Assembly: GCF_051401765.1 (NCBI RefSeq)
Contig: NW_027480423.1
Location: 1,612,001 to 1,676,000, forward strand
Origin: Calliopsis andreniformis
Lineage: Eukaryota; Arthropoda; Insecta; Hymenoptera; Andrenidae
Direction: 5' to 3'
DNA length: 64,000 bases
A program made the translations under genes and the position numbers. Under the pieces are notes generated by a model that searched no databases, was not told the origin of the DNA, and saw nothing but the letters and a program-made list of their open reading frames with translations. Shown here in pieces: positions 23,975 to 37,300 of the stretch. The stretch's first letter is position 1; each line of letters opens with the position of its first letter.

Positions 23975-25825
23975 ATAAAATACAAAATAAATAGAACAGT
24001 TTTTCCATCGTATAAAACTAATAATTTCAACCAGTGTGAAAGTAATGGGCATTTCTACGTTCCGGACAACCTAGGCTTCACTCTAGGGCGTTGCTGCACC
24101 ACATCGAATAGCTACGGCCTTAGAAGTCAACGCCAGAAGCATAAAATACAATAAATATACAAGAGTTTTTCCATCGTATATCAGGAATAATTGCAACCAG
24201 TGTGAAAGTGATGGTCATTTGGACGTTCCAGGCAACCTAATCTTCACTCTAGGGCGTTGTTCCACCAGATCGAATTGTTAGGGCCTAAGAAGTCAGCGCC
24301 AGAAGCATAAGATACAATATAAAGGTAACAGTTTTTCCATCGTATAGAACGAATAATAGCAACTAGTGTGAAAGTCATGGTCACTTCTACGTTCCGGGCA
24401 ACCTAGGCTTCACTCTAGGGCGTTACTCCACCAGATCAAACAGTTAGGGCCGTAGCAGTCAACGACCGAAGCATAAAATACAAAATAAATAGAACAGTTT
24501 TTCCATTGTATAAAACGAATAATAGCAACCAGTGTGAAAGTTATGGTCATTTCTACGTTCGGGCAACCTGGGCTTCACCCTAGGGCGTTGCTAAAACAGA
24601 TTGAATAGTTAGGGCCTTAGAAGTCAACGCCCGATGCATAAAATACAAAATAAATAGAACAGTTTTTCCATCGTGTAAAACGAATATTTGCTACCGGTGT
24701 GAAAATTATGGTCATTTCTACGTTCCGGTCAACCTAGGCTTCACCACAGGGCGTTAGTCCACCAGATAGAATAGCTAGGGCCTAAGAAGTGAACCCCAGA
24801 AGCATAAAATACAATATAAATACAACAGTTTTTCCATCACACAAAACGAATAATTGCAACCAGTATGAAAGCTAGGGTCATTTCTACTTTACGGGCAACC
24901 TAGGCTACACCCTAGGGCGTTGCTCTTACAGATTGAATAGTTAGGGCCTTAGAAGTTAATGCCCGAAGCATAAAATGCAATAAAAATACAACAGTTTTTC
25001 CATCGTATAAAAGGATTAATTGCAACCAGTTTGAAAGTGATGGCCATTTCTACGTTCCGGGCAACCTAGCCTTCACTCGAGGGCGTTGCTCCACCAGAAC
25101 GAATAGCTGCGGCCTTAGACGTCAACGCCAGATGCATAAAATACAATATAACTACAACAGTTTTTCTATCGTATAAAACGAGTAATTGCAACCAGTATGA
25201 AAGTTAACGTCATTTCTTCGTTCCGGGCAACCTAGGCCTCACTCTAGGGCGTTGTTCCACAAGATTGAATAGTTAGGGCCTAGGAAGTGAACGCCAGCAG
25301 CATAAAATAGAATATAAATACAACTGTTTTTCCATCATATAAAACGAATAATTGAAACCAGTGTGAAAGTTATGGGCATTTCTACGTTCCGGGCAACCTA
25401 GGCTTCACTCTACGGCGTTGTTCCACCAGATCGAATAGTTAGGGCCTAAGAAGTCAGCGCCAGAAGCATAAAATACAATATAAATATAACAGTTTTTCCA
25501 TCGTATAAAACGAATAATAGCAACCAGTGTGAAAGTTATGGTCATTTCTACGTTCCGGGCAACCTAGGCTTCACCCTAGGGCGTTGCTCCAACAGTTCGA
25601 ATAGTTAGTGCCTTAGAAGTCAACGGCCGAAGCATAAAATACAAAATAAATAGAACTGTTTTTCCATCGTATAAAACGAATAATTGCTACCGGTGTGAAA
25701 GTTATTTCCATTTCTACGTTCCGGGCAACCTAGGCTTCACCGTAGGGCGTTGTTCCACCAGATGGAATAGTTAGGGCATAAGAAGTCAACGCCAGAAGCA
25801 TAAAAGACGATATAAGTACAACAGT

Positions 25826-25836
25826 TTTTCCATTTC
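25826..25836. other. Junction of a 44-bp deletion in U2
   Basis: In the other three copies (5090, 9400, 39560) the T5 tract is followed by CCATCGTATAAAATG and, 44 bp later, by CATTTCTACG. Here TTTTTC joins CATTTCTACG directly. The word CAT is present at both ends of the lost piece. The event is absent from U1 and U3, so it arose after U2 and U3 separated. It is the one clear break in the 166-bp register. Confidence 0.85.
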
Positions 25837-28800
25837 TACGTTCCGCGCAACGTAGGCGTCACTCTAGTGCGTTGCTCCACCACATCTAATAGCTACTGCC
25901 TTAGACGTCAACGACAGAAGCATAAAATACAATATAAATACAACAGTTTTTCCATCATATAAAACGAATAATTGTAACCAGTATGACAGATAACGTCATT
26001 TCTACTTTCCGGGCAACCTAGGCATCACCTAGGGCGTTGCTCCAACAGATTGAATAGTTAGGGCCTTAGAAGTCAATGCCAGAAGCATAAAATACAATAT
26101 AAATACAACAGTTTTTCCATCATATAACAGGAGTATTTGCAACCAGTTTGAAAGTGATGGTACTTGCTACGTTCCGGGCAACTTAGACTTCACTCTAGGG
26201 CGTTGCTCCACCAAATCGAATAGTTAGTACCTTAGAAGTCAACGCCAGAAGCATAAAATACAATATAAACACAACAGTTTCTCCATCGTATAAAACGAAT
26301 AATTGCTACCAGTATGGAAGTGATGGTCATTTCTACGTTCCGGGCAACCTAGGCATCACCCTAGGGCGTTGCTCCACCAGATTGAATAGTTAGGGCCCAA
26401 GAAATCAACGCCAGAAGTATAAAATACAATATAAATATAACAGTTTTTTCATCGTATAAAACGAATAATTTCAACCAGTGTGAATGTTATGGTCATTTCA
26501 ACATTCCGAGCATCCTAGGCTACACTCTAGGGCGTTGGTCCACCAGAGAGAATAGTTAGGGCCTTAGAAGTCAACGCCAGAAGCATAAAATTCAATAAAG
26601 ATGCAACAGTTTTTCCATCGTATAGCAGGAATAATTGCAAACAGTGTGAAAGTACTGGTCATTTCTACGTTCCGGGTAACCTAGGCTTCACTCTAGGGCG
26701 TTGTTCCACCAGATCGAACAGTTAGGGCATAAGAAGGCAACGCCAGAAGCATAAAATACAATATAAACGCATCAGTTTTTCCATCGTATAAAACGAATAA
26801 TTGCTACCAGTATGGAAGTGATGGTCATTTCTACGTTCCGGGCAACCTAGGCCTCACACTAGGGCGTTGTTCCACCAGATTGAATGGTTAGGGCCTAAGA
26901 AATCAACACCTGAAGCATAAAATACAATATAAATATAACAGTCTTTCCGTCCTATAACAGGAATAATTGCAACCCGTGTGAAAGTGATGGTCATTTGGAC
27001 GTTCCAGGCAACCTAATCTTCACTCTAGGGCGTTGCTCCACCAGATCGAATAGTTAGTGCCTTAGAAGTCAACGCCAGAAGCATAAAATACAATATAAAC
27101 ACAACAGTTTTTCCATCGTACAAAACGAATAATTGCTACCTGTATGGATGTGATGGTCATTTCTACGTTCCGCGCAACCTAGGCCTCACTCTAGGGCGTT
27201 GTTCCACCAGATTGAATAGTTAGGGCCTAAGAAATCAACGCCAGAAGCATAAAATACAATATAAATATAACAGTTTTTCCATCGTATAAAACGAATAATA
27301 GCAATCAGTGTGAAAGTTATGGTCATTTCTAAGTTCCGGGCAACCTAGGCTTCACCTTAGGGCGTCGCTCCAACAGATTGAATAGTTAGGGCCTTAGAAG
27401 TCAACGCCGGAAGCATAAAATGCAATAAAAATACAACAGTTTTTCCTTCGTATAAAAGGATTAATTGCAACCAGTTTGAAAGTGATGGTCATATCTACTT
27501 TCCGGGCAACCTAGGCTTCACTCGAGGGCGTTCCTCCACCAGAACGAAAAGCTGCGGCCTTAGACGTCAACGCCAGATGCATAAAATACAATATAACTAC
27601 AACAGTTTTTCTATCGTATAAAACGAGTAATTGCAACCAGTATGAAAGTTAACGTCATTTCTTCGTTCCGGGCAACCTAGGCCTCACTCTAGGGCGTTGT
27701 TCCACAAGATTGAATAGTTAGGGCCTAGGAAGTGAACGCCAGCAGCATAAAATAGAATATAAATACAACTGTTTTTCCATCATATAAAACGAATAATTGA
27801 AACCAGTGTGAAAGTTATGGGCATTTCTACGTTCCGGGCAACCTAGGCTTCACTCTACGGCGTTGTTCCACCAGATCGAATAGTTAGGGCCTAAGAAGTC
27901 AGCGCCAGAAGCATAAAATACAATATAAATATAACAGTTTTTCCATCGTATAAAACGAATAATAGCAACCAGTGTGAAAGTTATGGTCATTTCTACGTTC
28001 CGGGCAACCTAGGCTTCACCCTAGGGCGTTGCTCCAACAGATCGAATAGTTAGTGCCTTAGAAGTCAACGGCCGAAGCATAAAATACAAAATAAATAGAA
28101 CTGTTTTTCCATCGTATAAAACGAATAATTGCCACCGGTGTGAAAGTTATTTCCATTTCTACGTTCCGGGCAACCTAGGCTACACCCTAGGGCGTTGCTC
28201 TTACAGATTGAATAGTTAGGGCCTTAGAAGTTAATGCCCGAAGCATAAAATGCAATAAAAATCCAACAGTTTTTCCATCGTATAAAAGGATTAATTGCAA
28301 CCAGTTTGAAAGTGATGGTCATTTCTACGTTCCGGGCAACCTAGGCTTCACTCTAGGGCGTTGCTCCAGCAGATCGAATAGCTAGGGCCTTAGAAGTCAA
28401 CGCCCGAAGCATAAAATACAAAATAAATAGTACAGTTTTTCCATTGTATAAAACGTATAATTGCTACCTGTATGGAAGTGATGGTCATTTCTACGTTCCG
28501 GGCAACCTAGGCCTCACTCTAGGGCGTTGTTGCACCAGATTGAATAGTTAGGGCCTAAGAAATCAACGCCAGAAGCATAAAATACAATACAAATATAACA
28601 GTTTTTCCATCGTATAAAACGAATAATTTCAACCAGTGTGAATGTTATGGTCATTTGTACGTTCCAGGCAACCTAGGCTTCACTCTATGGCGTTCTTCCA
28701 CCACATCGAATAGCTACGGCCTCAGAAGTCAACGCCTGAAGCATAAAATACAATAAAAATACAACTGTCTTTCCATCCTATAACAGGAATAATTGCAACC

Positions 28801-28959
28801 CGCGTGGAAGTGATTGTCATTTGTACGTTCCAGGCAACCTAGGCTTCACTCTAGGGCGTTGTTCCACCAGATCGAATTGTTAGGGCCTAAGAAGTCAACG
28901 CCAGAAGCATAAGATACAATATAAATATAACAGTTTTTCCATCGTATAGAACGAATAAT

Positions 28960-29460
28960 AGCATCCAGTGTGAAAGTTATGGTCATTTCTACGTTCCGGG
29001 CAACCTAGGCTTCACTCTAGGGCGTTGCTCCACCAGATCGAATAGTTAGTGCCTCAGAAGTCAACGCCAGAAGCATAAAATACAATATAAATACAACAGT
29101 TTTTCCAACGTATAAAACGAATAATTGCAACCAGTATGAAAGTTATGGTCATTTCTACGTTTCGGGCAACCTAGGCTTCACTCTATGGCGTTCTTCCACT
29201 ACATCGAATAGCAACGGCCTCAGAAGTCAACGCCTGAAGCATAAAATACAATAAAAATACAACAGTCTTTCCGTCCTATAACAGGAATAATTGCAACCCG
29301 TGTGAAAGAGATGGTCATTTGTACGTTCCAGGCAACCTAGTCTTCATTCTAGGGCGTTGTTCCACCAGATCGAATTGTTAGGGCCTAAGAAGTCAACGCC
29401 AGAAGCATAAGATACAATATAAAGATAACAGTTTTTCCATCGTATAGAACGAATAATAGC
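28960..29460. repeat. Three extra monomers shared by U2 and U3
   Basis: U1 runs from GAACGAATAATAGCAACC (12570) straight to TTATGGTCATTTATACG (12595). U2 has about 498 bp between the matching points, containing CTCAGAAGTC with CCAACGTATAAAACG, ACGTTTCGGGC with CTTCCACTACATCG, and the CTTTCCGTCC monomer. U3 carries the same three at about 42402-42902. Whether U1 lost them or the ancestor of U2 and U3 gained them cannot be settled here. Confidence 0.75.
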
Positions 29461-29660
29461 AACCAGTGTGAAAGTTATGGTCATTTATACGTTCCGGGCA
29501 ACCTAGGCTTTACCATAGGGCGTTGTTCCACCAGATGGAATAGTTAGGGCCTAAGAAGTGAACGCCAGAAGCATAAAATACAATATAAATACAACAGTTT
29601 TTCTATCATATAAAACGAGTAATTGCAACCAGTATGAAGGTTGTGGTCATTTCTACTTTC

Positions 29661-31818
29661 CGGGCAACCTAGGCTTCACTCTAGGGCGTTGCTCCACCAG
29701 ATCGAATAGTTAGTGCCTCAGAAGTCAACGCCAGAAGCATAAAATACAATATAAATACAACAGTTTTTCCAACGCATAAAACGAATAATTGCAACCAGTA
29801 TGAAAGTTATGGTCATTTCTACGTTCGGGGCAACCTAGGCTTCACTCTACGGCGTTGTTCCACCAGATCGAATAGCTAGGGCCTAAGAAGTCAGCGCCAG
29901 GAGCATAAAATACAATATAAATATAACAGTTTTTCCATCGTATAAAACGAATAATAGCAACCAGTGTGAAAGTTATGGTCATTTCCACGTTCCGGGCAAC
30001 CTAGGCTTCACCCTAGGGCGTTGCTCAAACAGATCGAACAGTTAGTGCCTTAGAAGTCAACGGCCGAAGCATAAAATACAAAATAAATAGAACTGTTTTT
30101 CCATCGTATAGAACGAATAATTGCTACCGGTGTGAAAGTTATTTCCATTTCTACGTTCCGGGCAACCTAGGCTTCACCCTAGGGCGTTGTTCCACCAGAT
30201 GGAATAGTTAGGGCCTAAGAAGTGAACGCCAGAAGCATAAAATACAATATAAATACAACAGTTTTTCTATCATATAAAACGAGTAATTGCAACCAGTATG
30301 AAGGTTGTGGTCATTTCTACTTTCCGGGCAACCTAGGCTTCACTCTAGGGCGTTGCTCCACCAGATCGAATAGTTAGTGCCTCAGAAGTCAACGCCAGAA
30401 GTATAAAATACAAAATAAATAGAACAGTTTTTCCATCGTATAAAACTAATAATTTCAACCAGTGTGAAAGTAATGGGCATTTCTACGTTCCGGACAACCT
30501 AGGCTTCACTCTAGGGCGTTGCTCCACCACATCGAATAGCTACGGCCTTAGAAGTCAACGCCAGAAGCATAAAATACAATAAATATACATGAGTTTTTCC
30601 ATCGTATATCAGGAATAATTGCAACCAGTGTGAAGGTGTTGGTCATTTCTACGTTCCGGGCAACGTAGGCTTCACTCTAGGGCGTTGTTCCAACAGATCG
30701 AACACTTAGGGCCTAAGAAGGCACCGCCAGAAGCATAAAATACAATATAAATATAACAGTTTTTCCATCGTATAAAACGAATAATAGCAATCAGTGTGAA
30801 AGTTATGGTCATTTCTAAGTTCCGGGCAACCTAGGCTTCACCCTAGGGCGTCGCTCCAACAGATTGAATAGTTAGGGCCTTCGAAGTCAACGCCCGACGC
30901 ATAAAATGCAATAAAAATGCAACAGATTATCCATCGTATAAAAGGATTAATTGCAACCAGTTTGAAAGTGATGGTCATTTCTACGTTCCGGGCAACCTAG
31001 GCTTCACCCTAGGGCGTTGTTCCGCCAGATGGAGTAGTTAGGGTATAAGAAGTCAACCCCCGACGCATAAAATGCAATAAAAATGCAACAGTTTTTCCAT
31101 CGTATAAAAGGATTAATTGCAACCAGTTTGAAAGTGATGGTCATTTCTACGTTCCGGGCAACCTAGGCTTCACCCTAGGGCGTTGTTACACCAGATGGAA
31201 TAGTTAGGGCATGAGAAGTCAACGCCAGAAGCATAAAATACAATATAAATATAACAGTTTTTCCATCGTATAAAACGAATAATAGCAACCAGTGTGAAAG
31301 TTATGGTCATTTCTACGTTCCGGGTAACCTAGGCTTCACCCTAGGGCGTTGCTCCAAAAGATCGAACAGTTAGTGCCTTAGAAGTCAACGGCCGAAGCAT
31401 AAAATACAAAATAAATAGAACTGTTTTTCCATCGTATAAAACGAATAATTGCTACCGGTGTGAAAGTTATTTCCATTTCTCCGTTCCGGGCCACCTAGGC
31501 TTCACCCTAGGGCGTTGTTCCACCAGATGGAATAGTTAGGGCATAAGAAGTCATCGCCACAAGCATAAAAGACGATATAAGTACAACAGTTTTTCCATCG
31601 TATAAAATGTATAATTGCAAACATTGCGAAGGTAATGGTCATTTCTACGTTCCGGGCAACCTAGGCGTCACTCTAGTGCGTTGCTCCACCACATCTAATA
31701 GCTACGGCCTTAGACTTCAACGACAGAAGCATAAAATACAATATAAAAACAACAGTTTTTCCATCATATAAAACGAATAATTGCAACCAGTATGAAAGAT
31801 AACGTCATTTCTACTTTC
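29661..31818. repeat. 13-monomer tandem duplication in U2, copy a (2158 bp)
   Basis: Thirteen monomers, from CTTTCCGGGCAACC with CTCAGAAGTC to the monomer with GACTTCAACGACAG. At about 31819 the sequence jumps from CTTTCTGGGCAACCTAGGC back to the start of the unit, inside a shared GGGCAACCTAGGC. Copies a and b share private variants CTCAAACAG (30024 and 32182) and TTTCTCCGTTCC (31479 and 33637), which U1 lacks, so b was copied from a recently. Confidence 0.88.
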
Positions 31819-33976
31819 TGGGCAACCTAGGCTTCACTCTAGGGCGTTGCTCCACCAGATCGAATAGTTAGTGCCTCAGAAGTCAACGCCAGAAGCATAA
31901 AATACAATATAAATACAACAGTTTTTCCAACGCATAAAACGAATAATTGCAACCAGTATGAAAGTTATGGTCATTTCTACGTTCGGGGCAACCTAGGCTT
32001 CACTCTACGGCGTTGTTCCACCAGATCGAATAGCTAGGGCCTAAGAAGTCAGCGCCAGGAGCATAAAATACAATATAAATATAACAGTTTTTCCATCGTA
32101 TAAAACGAATAATAGCAACCAGTGTGAAAGTTATGGTCATTTCCACGTTCCGGGCAACCTAGGCTTCACCCTAGGGCGTTGCTCAAACAGATCGAACAGT
32201 TAGTGCCTTAGAAGTCAACGGCCGAAGCATAAAATACAAAATAAATAGAACTGTTTTTCCATCGTATAGAACGAATAATTGCTACCGGTGTGAAAGTTAT
32301 TTCCATTTCTACGTTCCGGGCAACCTAGGCTTCACCCTAGGGCGTTGTTCCACCAGATGGAATAGTTAGGGCCTAAGAAGTGAACGCCAGAAGCATAAAA
32401 TACAATATAAATACAACAGTTTTTCTATCATATAAAACGAGTAATTGCAACCAGTATGAAGGTTGTGGTCATTTCTACTTTCCGGGCAACCTAGGCTTCA
32501 CTCTAGGGCGTTGCTCCACCAGATCGAATAGTTAGTGCCTCAGAAGTCAACGCCAGAAGTATAAAATACAAAATAAATAGAACAGTTTTTCCATCGTATA
32601 AAACTAATAATTTCAACCAGTGTGAAAGTAATGGGCATTTCTACGTTCCGGACAACCTAGGCTTCACTCTAGGGCGTTGCTCCACCACATCGAATAGCTA
32701 CGGCCTTAGAAGTCAACGCCAGAAGCATAAAATACAATAAATATACATGAGTTTTTCCATCGTATATCAGGAATAATTGCAACCAGTGTGAAGGTGTTGG
32801 TCATTTCTACGTTCCGGGCAACGTAGGCTTCACTCTAGGGCGTTGTTCCAACAGATCGAACACTTAGGGCCTAAGAAGGCACCGCCAGAAGCATAAAATA
32901 CAATATAAATATAACAGTTTTTCCATCGTATAAAACGAATAATAGCAATCAGTGTGAAAGTTATGGTCATTTCTAAGTTCCGGGCAACCTAGGCTTCACC
33001 CTAGGGCGTCGCTCCAACAGATTGAATAGTTAGGGCCTTCGAAGTCAACGCCCGACGCATAAAATGCAATAAAAATGCAACAGATTATCCATCGTATAAA
33101 AGGATTAATTGCAACCAGTTTGAAAGTGATGGTCATTTCTACGTTCCGGGCAACCTAGGCTTCACCCTAGGGCGTTGTTCCGCCAGATGGAGTAGTTAGG
33201 GTATAAGAAGTCAACCCCCGACGCATAAAATGCAATAAAAATGCAACAGTTTTTCCATCGTATAAAAGGATTAATTGCAACCAGTTTGAAAGTGATGGTC
33301 ATTTCTACGTTCCGGGCAACCTAGGCTTCACCCTAGGGCGTTGTTACACCAGATGGAATAGTTAGGGCATGAGAAGTCAACGCCAGAAGCATAAAATACA
33401 ATATAAATATAACAGTTTTTCCATCGTATAAAACGAATAATAGCAACCAGTGTGAAAGTTATGGTCATTTCTACGTTCCGGGTAACCTAGGCTTCACCCT
33501 AGGGCGTTGCTCCAAAAGATCGAACAGTTAGTGCCTTAGAAGTCAACGGCCGAAGCATAAAATACAAAATAAATAGAACTGTTTTTCCATCGTATAAAAC
33601 GAATAATTGCTACCGGTGTGAAAGTTATTTCCATTTCTCCGTTCCGGGCCACCTAGGCTTCACCCTAGGGCGTTGTTCCACCAGATGGAATAGTTAGGGC
33701 ATAAGAAGTCATCGCCACAAGCATAAAAGACGATATAAGTACAACAGTTTTTCCATCGTATAAAATGTATAATTGCAAACATTGCGAAGGTAATGGTCAT
33801 TTCTACGTTCCGGGCAACCTAGGCGTCACTCTAGTGCGTTGCTCCACCACATCTAATAGCTACGGCCTTAGACTTCAACGACAGAAGCATAAAATACAAT
33901 ATAAAAACAACAGTTTTTCCATCATATAAAACGAATAATTGCAACCAGTATGAAAGATAACGTCATTTCTACTTTC
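31819..33976. repeat. 13-monomer tandem duplication in U2, copy b (2158 bp)
   Basis: Apparently identical to 29661-31818 at every position I compared. After it, the sequence resumes the 31-monomer order with GGCATCACCTAGGG and CAACAGATTGGATAG. U1 and U3 have no such duplication at this place. Confidence 0.88.
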
Positions 33977-34138
33977 TGGGCAACCTAGGCATCACCTAGG
34001 GCGTTGCTCCAACAGATTGGATAGTTAGGGCCTTAGAAGTCAACGCCAGAAGCATAAAATACAATATAAATACAACAGTTTTTCAATCGTATAAAACGAG
34101 TAATTGCAACCAGTACGAAAGTTAACGTCATTTCTACG

Positions 34139-34304
34139 TTCCGGACAACCTAGGCTTCACCCTAGGGCGTTGCTCCACCAGATCGAATAGTTAGTGCCTT
34201 AGAAGTCAACGCCAGAAGCATAAAATACAATATAAGCACAACAGTTTTTCCATCGTATAAAACGAATAATTGCTACCAGTATGGAAGTGATGGTCATTTC
34301 TACG
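34139..34304. repeat. Fused monomer, loss of one monomer after the 13-monomer duplication
   Basis: The left part matches the monomer at 15097 (TTCCGGACAACC with ACCCTAGGGCGTTG). The right part matches the monomer at 15265 (GATCGAATAGTTAGTGCC with TATAAGCACAACAG). The shift to U1 copy 1 falls from 19040 to 18874, exactly 166 bp. The skipped monomer is the one with AATAATACATCAG. Confidence 0.8.
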
Positions 34305-37300
34305 TTCCGGGCAACCTAGGCCTCACTCTAGGGCGTTGTTCCACCAGATTGAATAGTTAGGGCCTTAGAAGTTAATGCCCGAAGCATAAAATGCAATAAA
34401 AATACAACAGTTTTTCCATCGTATAAAAGGATTAATTGCAACCAGTTTGAAAGTGATGGTCATTTCTACGTTCCGGGCAACCTAGGCTTCACTCTAGGTC
34501 GTTGTTCCACCAGATGGAATAGTTAGGGCCTTAGAAGTCAACGCCCGAAGTATAAAATACAATAAATATACAAGAGTTTTTCCATCGTATATCAGGAATA
34601 ATTGCAACCAGTGTGAAAGTGATGGTCGTTTCTACGTTCCGGGCAACGTAGGCTTCACTCTAGGGCGTTGTTCCAACAGATCGAACACTTATGCCCTAAG
34701 AAGGCACAGCCAGAAGCATAAAATACAATATAAATATAACAGTTTTTCCATCGTATAGAACGAATAATAGCAATCAGTGTGAAAGTTATGGTCATTTCTA
34801 CGTTCCGGGCAACCTAGGCTTCACCCTAGGGCGTTGCTCCAACAGATCGAATAGTTAGTGCCTTAGAAGTCAACGGCCGAAGCATAAAATACAATATAAA
34901 TAGAACTGTTTTTCCATCGTATAAAACGAATAATTGCTACCGGTGTGAAAGTTATTTCCATTTCTACGTTCCGGGCAACCTGGGCTTCACCGTAGGGCGT
35001 TGTTCCACCAGATGGAATAGTTAGGGCATAAGAAGTCAACGACAGAAGCATAAAAGACGATATAAGTACAACAGTTTTTCCATCGTATAAAATGTATAAT
35101 TGCAAACATTGCGAAAGTAATGGTCATTTCTACGTTCCGGGCAACGTAGGCGTCACTCTATTGCGTTGCTCCACCACATCTAATAGCTACTGCCTTAAAC
35201 GTCAACGATAGAAGCATAAAATACAATATAAATACAACAGTTTTTCCATCATATAAAACGAATAATTGCAACCAGTATGAAAGATAACGTCATTTCTACT
35301 TTCCGGGCAACCTAGGCATCACCTAGGGCGTTGCTCCAACAGATTGAATAGTTAGGGCCTTAGAAGTCAACGCCAGAATCATAAAATGCAATAAAAATAC
35401 AACAGTTTTTCCATCGTATAAAAGGATTAATTGCAACCAGTTTGAGAGTGATGGTCATTTCTACGTTCCGGGCAACCTAGGCTTCACTATAGGGCGTTGA
35501 TCCAACAGATTGAATAGTTAGGGCCTTAGGAGTCAACGCCCGAAGCATAAAATACAATATAAATATAACAGTTTTTCCATCATATAACAGGAATAATTGC
35601 AACCAGTTTGAATGTGATGGTCATTTCTACGTTCCGGGCAACCTAGGCCTCACTCTAGGGCGTTGTTCCATCATATTGAATAGTTAGGGCCTAAGAAATC
35701 AACGCCAGAAGCATAAAATACAATATAAATATAACAGTTTTTCCATCGTATAAAACGAATAATTTCAACCAGTGTGAATGTTATGGTCATTTCTACATTC
35801 CGAGCAACCTAGGCTACACTCTAGGGCGTTGGTCCACCAGAGAGAATAGTTAGGGCCTTAGAAGTCAACGCCAGAAGCATAAAATTCAATAAAGATGCAG
35901 CAGCTTTTCCATCGTATAGCAGGAATAATTGCAAACTGTGTGAAAGCACTGGTCATTTCTACGTTCCGGGTAACCTAGGCTTCACTCTAGGGCGTTGTTC
36001 CACCAGATCGAACAGTTAGGGCATAAGAAGGCAACGCCAGATGCATAAAATACAATATAAACACAACAGTTTTTCCATCGTATAAAACGAATAATTGCTA
36101 CCAGTATGGAAGTGATGGTCATTTCTACATTCCGGGCAACCTAGGCCTCACTCTAGGGCGTTGTACCACCAGATTGAATAGTTAGGGCCTAAGAAATCAA
36201 CGCCAGAAGCATAAAATACAATATAAATATAACAGTTTTTCCATCGTATAAAACGAATAATTTCAACCAGTGTGAATGTTATGGTCATTTCTACATTCCG
36301 AGCAACCTAGGCTACACTCTAGGGCGTTGGTCCACCAGAGAGAATAGTTAGGGCCTTAGAAGTCAACGCCAGAAGCATAAAATTCAATAAAGATGCAACA
36401 GTTTTTACATCGTATAGCAGGAATAATAGCAAACAGTGTGAAAGTACTGGTCATTTCTACGTTCCGGGTAACCTAGGCTTCACTCTAGGGCGTTGTTCCA
36501 CCAGATCGAACAGTTAGGGCATAAGAAGGCAACGCCAGAAGCATAAAATACAATATAAACACAACAGTTTTTCCATCGTATAAAACGAATAATTGCTACC
36601 AGTATGGAAGTGATGGTCATTTCTACGTTCCGGGCAACCTAGGCCTCACAATAGGGCGTTGTTCCACCAGATTGAATAGTTAGGGCCTAAGAAATCAACA
36701 CCAGAAGCATAAAATACAATATAAATATAACAGTTTTTCCATCGTATAAAGCGAATAATTTCAACCAGTGTGAATGTTATGGTCATTTCTATATTCCGAG
36801 CAACCTAGGCTACACTCTAGGGCGTTGATCCACCTGAGAGAATAGTTAGGGCCTTAGAAGTCAACGCCAGAAGCATAAAATTCAATAAAGATGCAACAGT
36901 TTTTCCATCGTATAGCAGGAATAATAGCAACCAGTGTGAATGTTATGGTCATTTCTACATTCCGAGCAACCTAGGCTTCGCTCTAGGGCGTTGGTCCAAC
37001 AGATTGAATAGTTAGAGCCTTAGCAGTCAACGTCCGAAGCATAAAATACAATATAAATATACCTGTTTTTCCATCGTGTAAAACGAATAATTTCAACCAG
37101 TGTGAATGTTATGGTCATTTCTACATTCCGAGCAACCTAGGCTTCACTCTAGGTCGTTGATCCACCATATTGAATAGTTAGGGCCTTAGAAGTCAACGCC
37201 GGAAGCATAAAATGCATTAAAAATACAACAGTTTTTCCATCGTATAAAAGGATTAATTGCAACCAGTTTGAAAGTGATGGTCATTTCTACGTTCCGGGCA

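Larger units (their letters stand above)
7781..24208. repeat. Superunit U1 (16428 bp, about 99 monomers)
   Basis: First of three consecutive superunits. Its start is set by the point where shift 16428 to U2 begins: TGATGGTCATTTGGACG at 7781 and 24209. Left of these points the parents differ. Content in order: the GGACGTTCCAGG monomer, an 11-monomer block shared with 4850-6811, then two tandem 31/32-monomer copies (13521-18664 and 18665-23974). Relative to U2 and U3 it lacks three monomers near 12580 and lacks shared derived variants such as GAACGAAAAGCTG. Confidence 0.85.
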
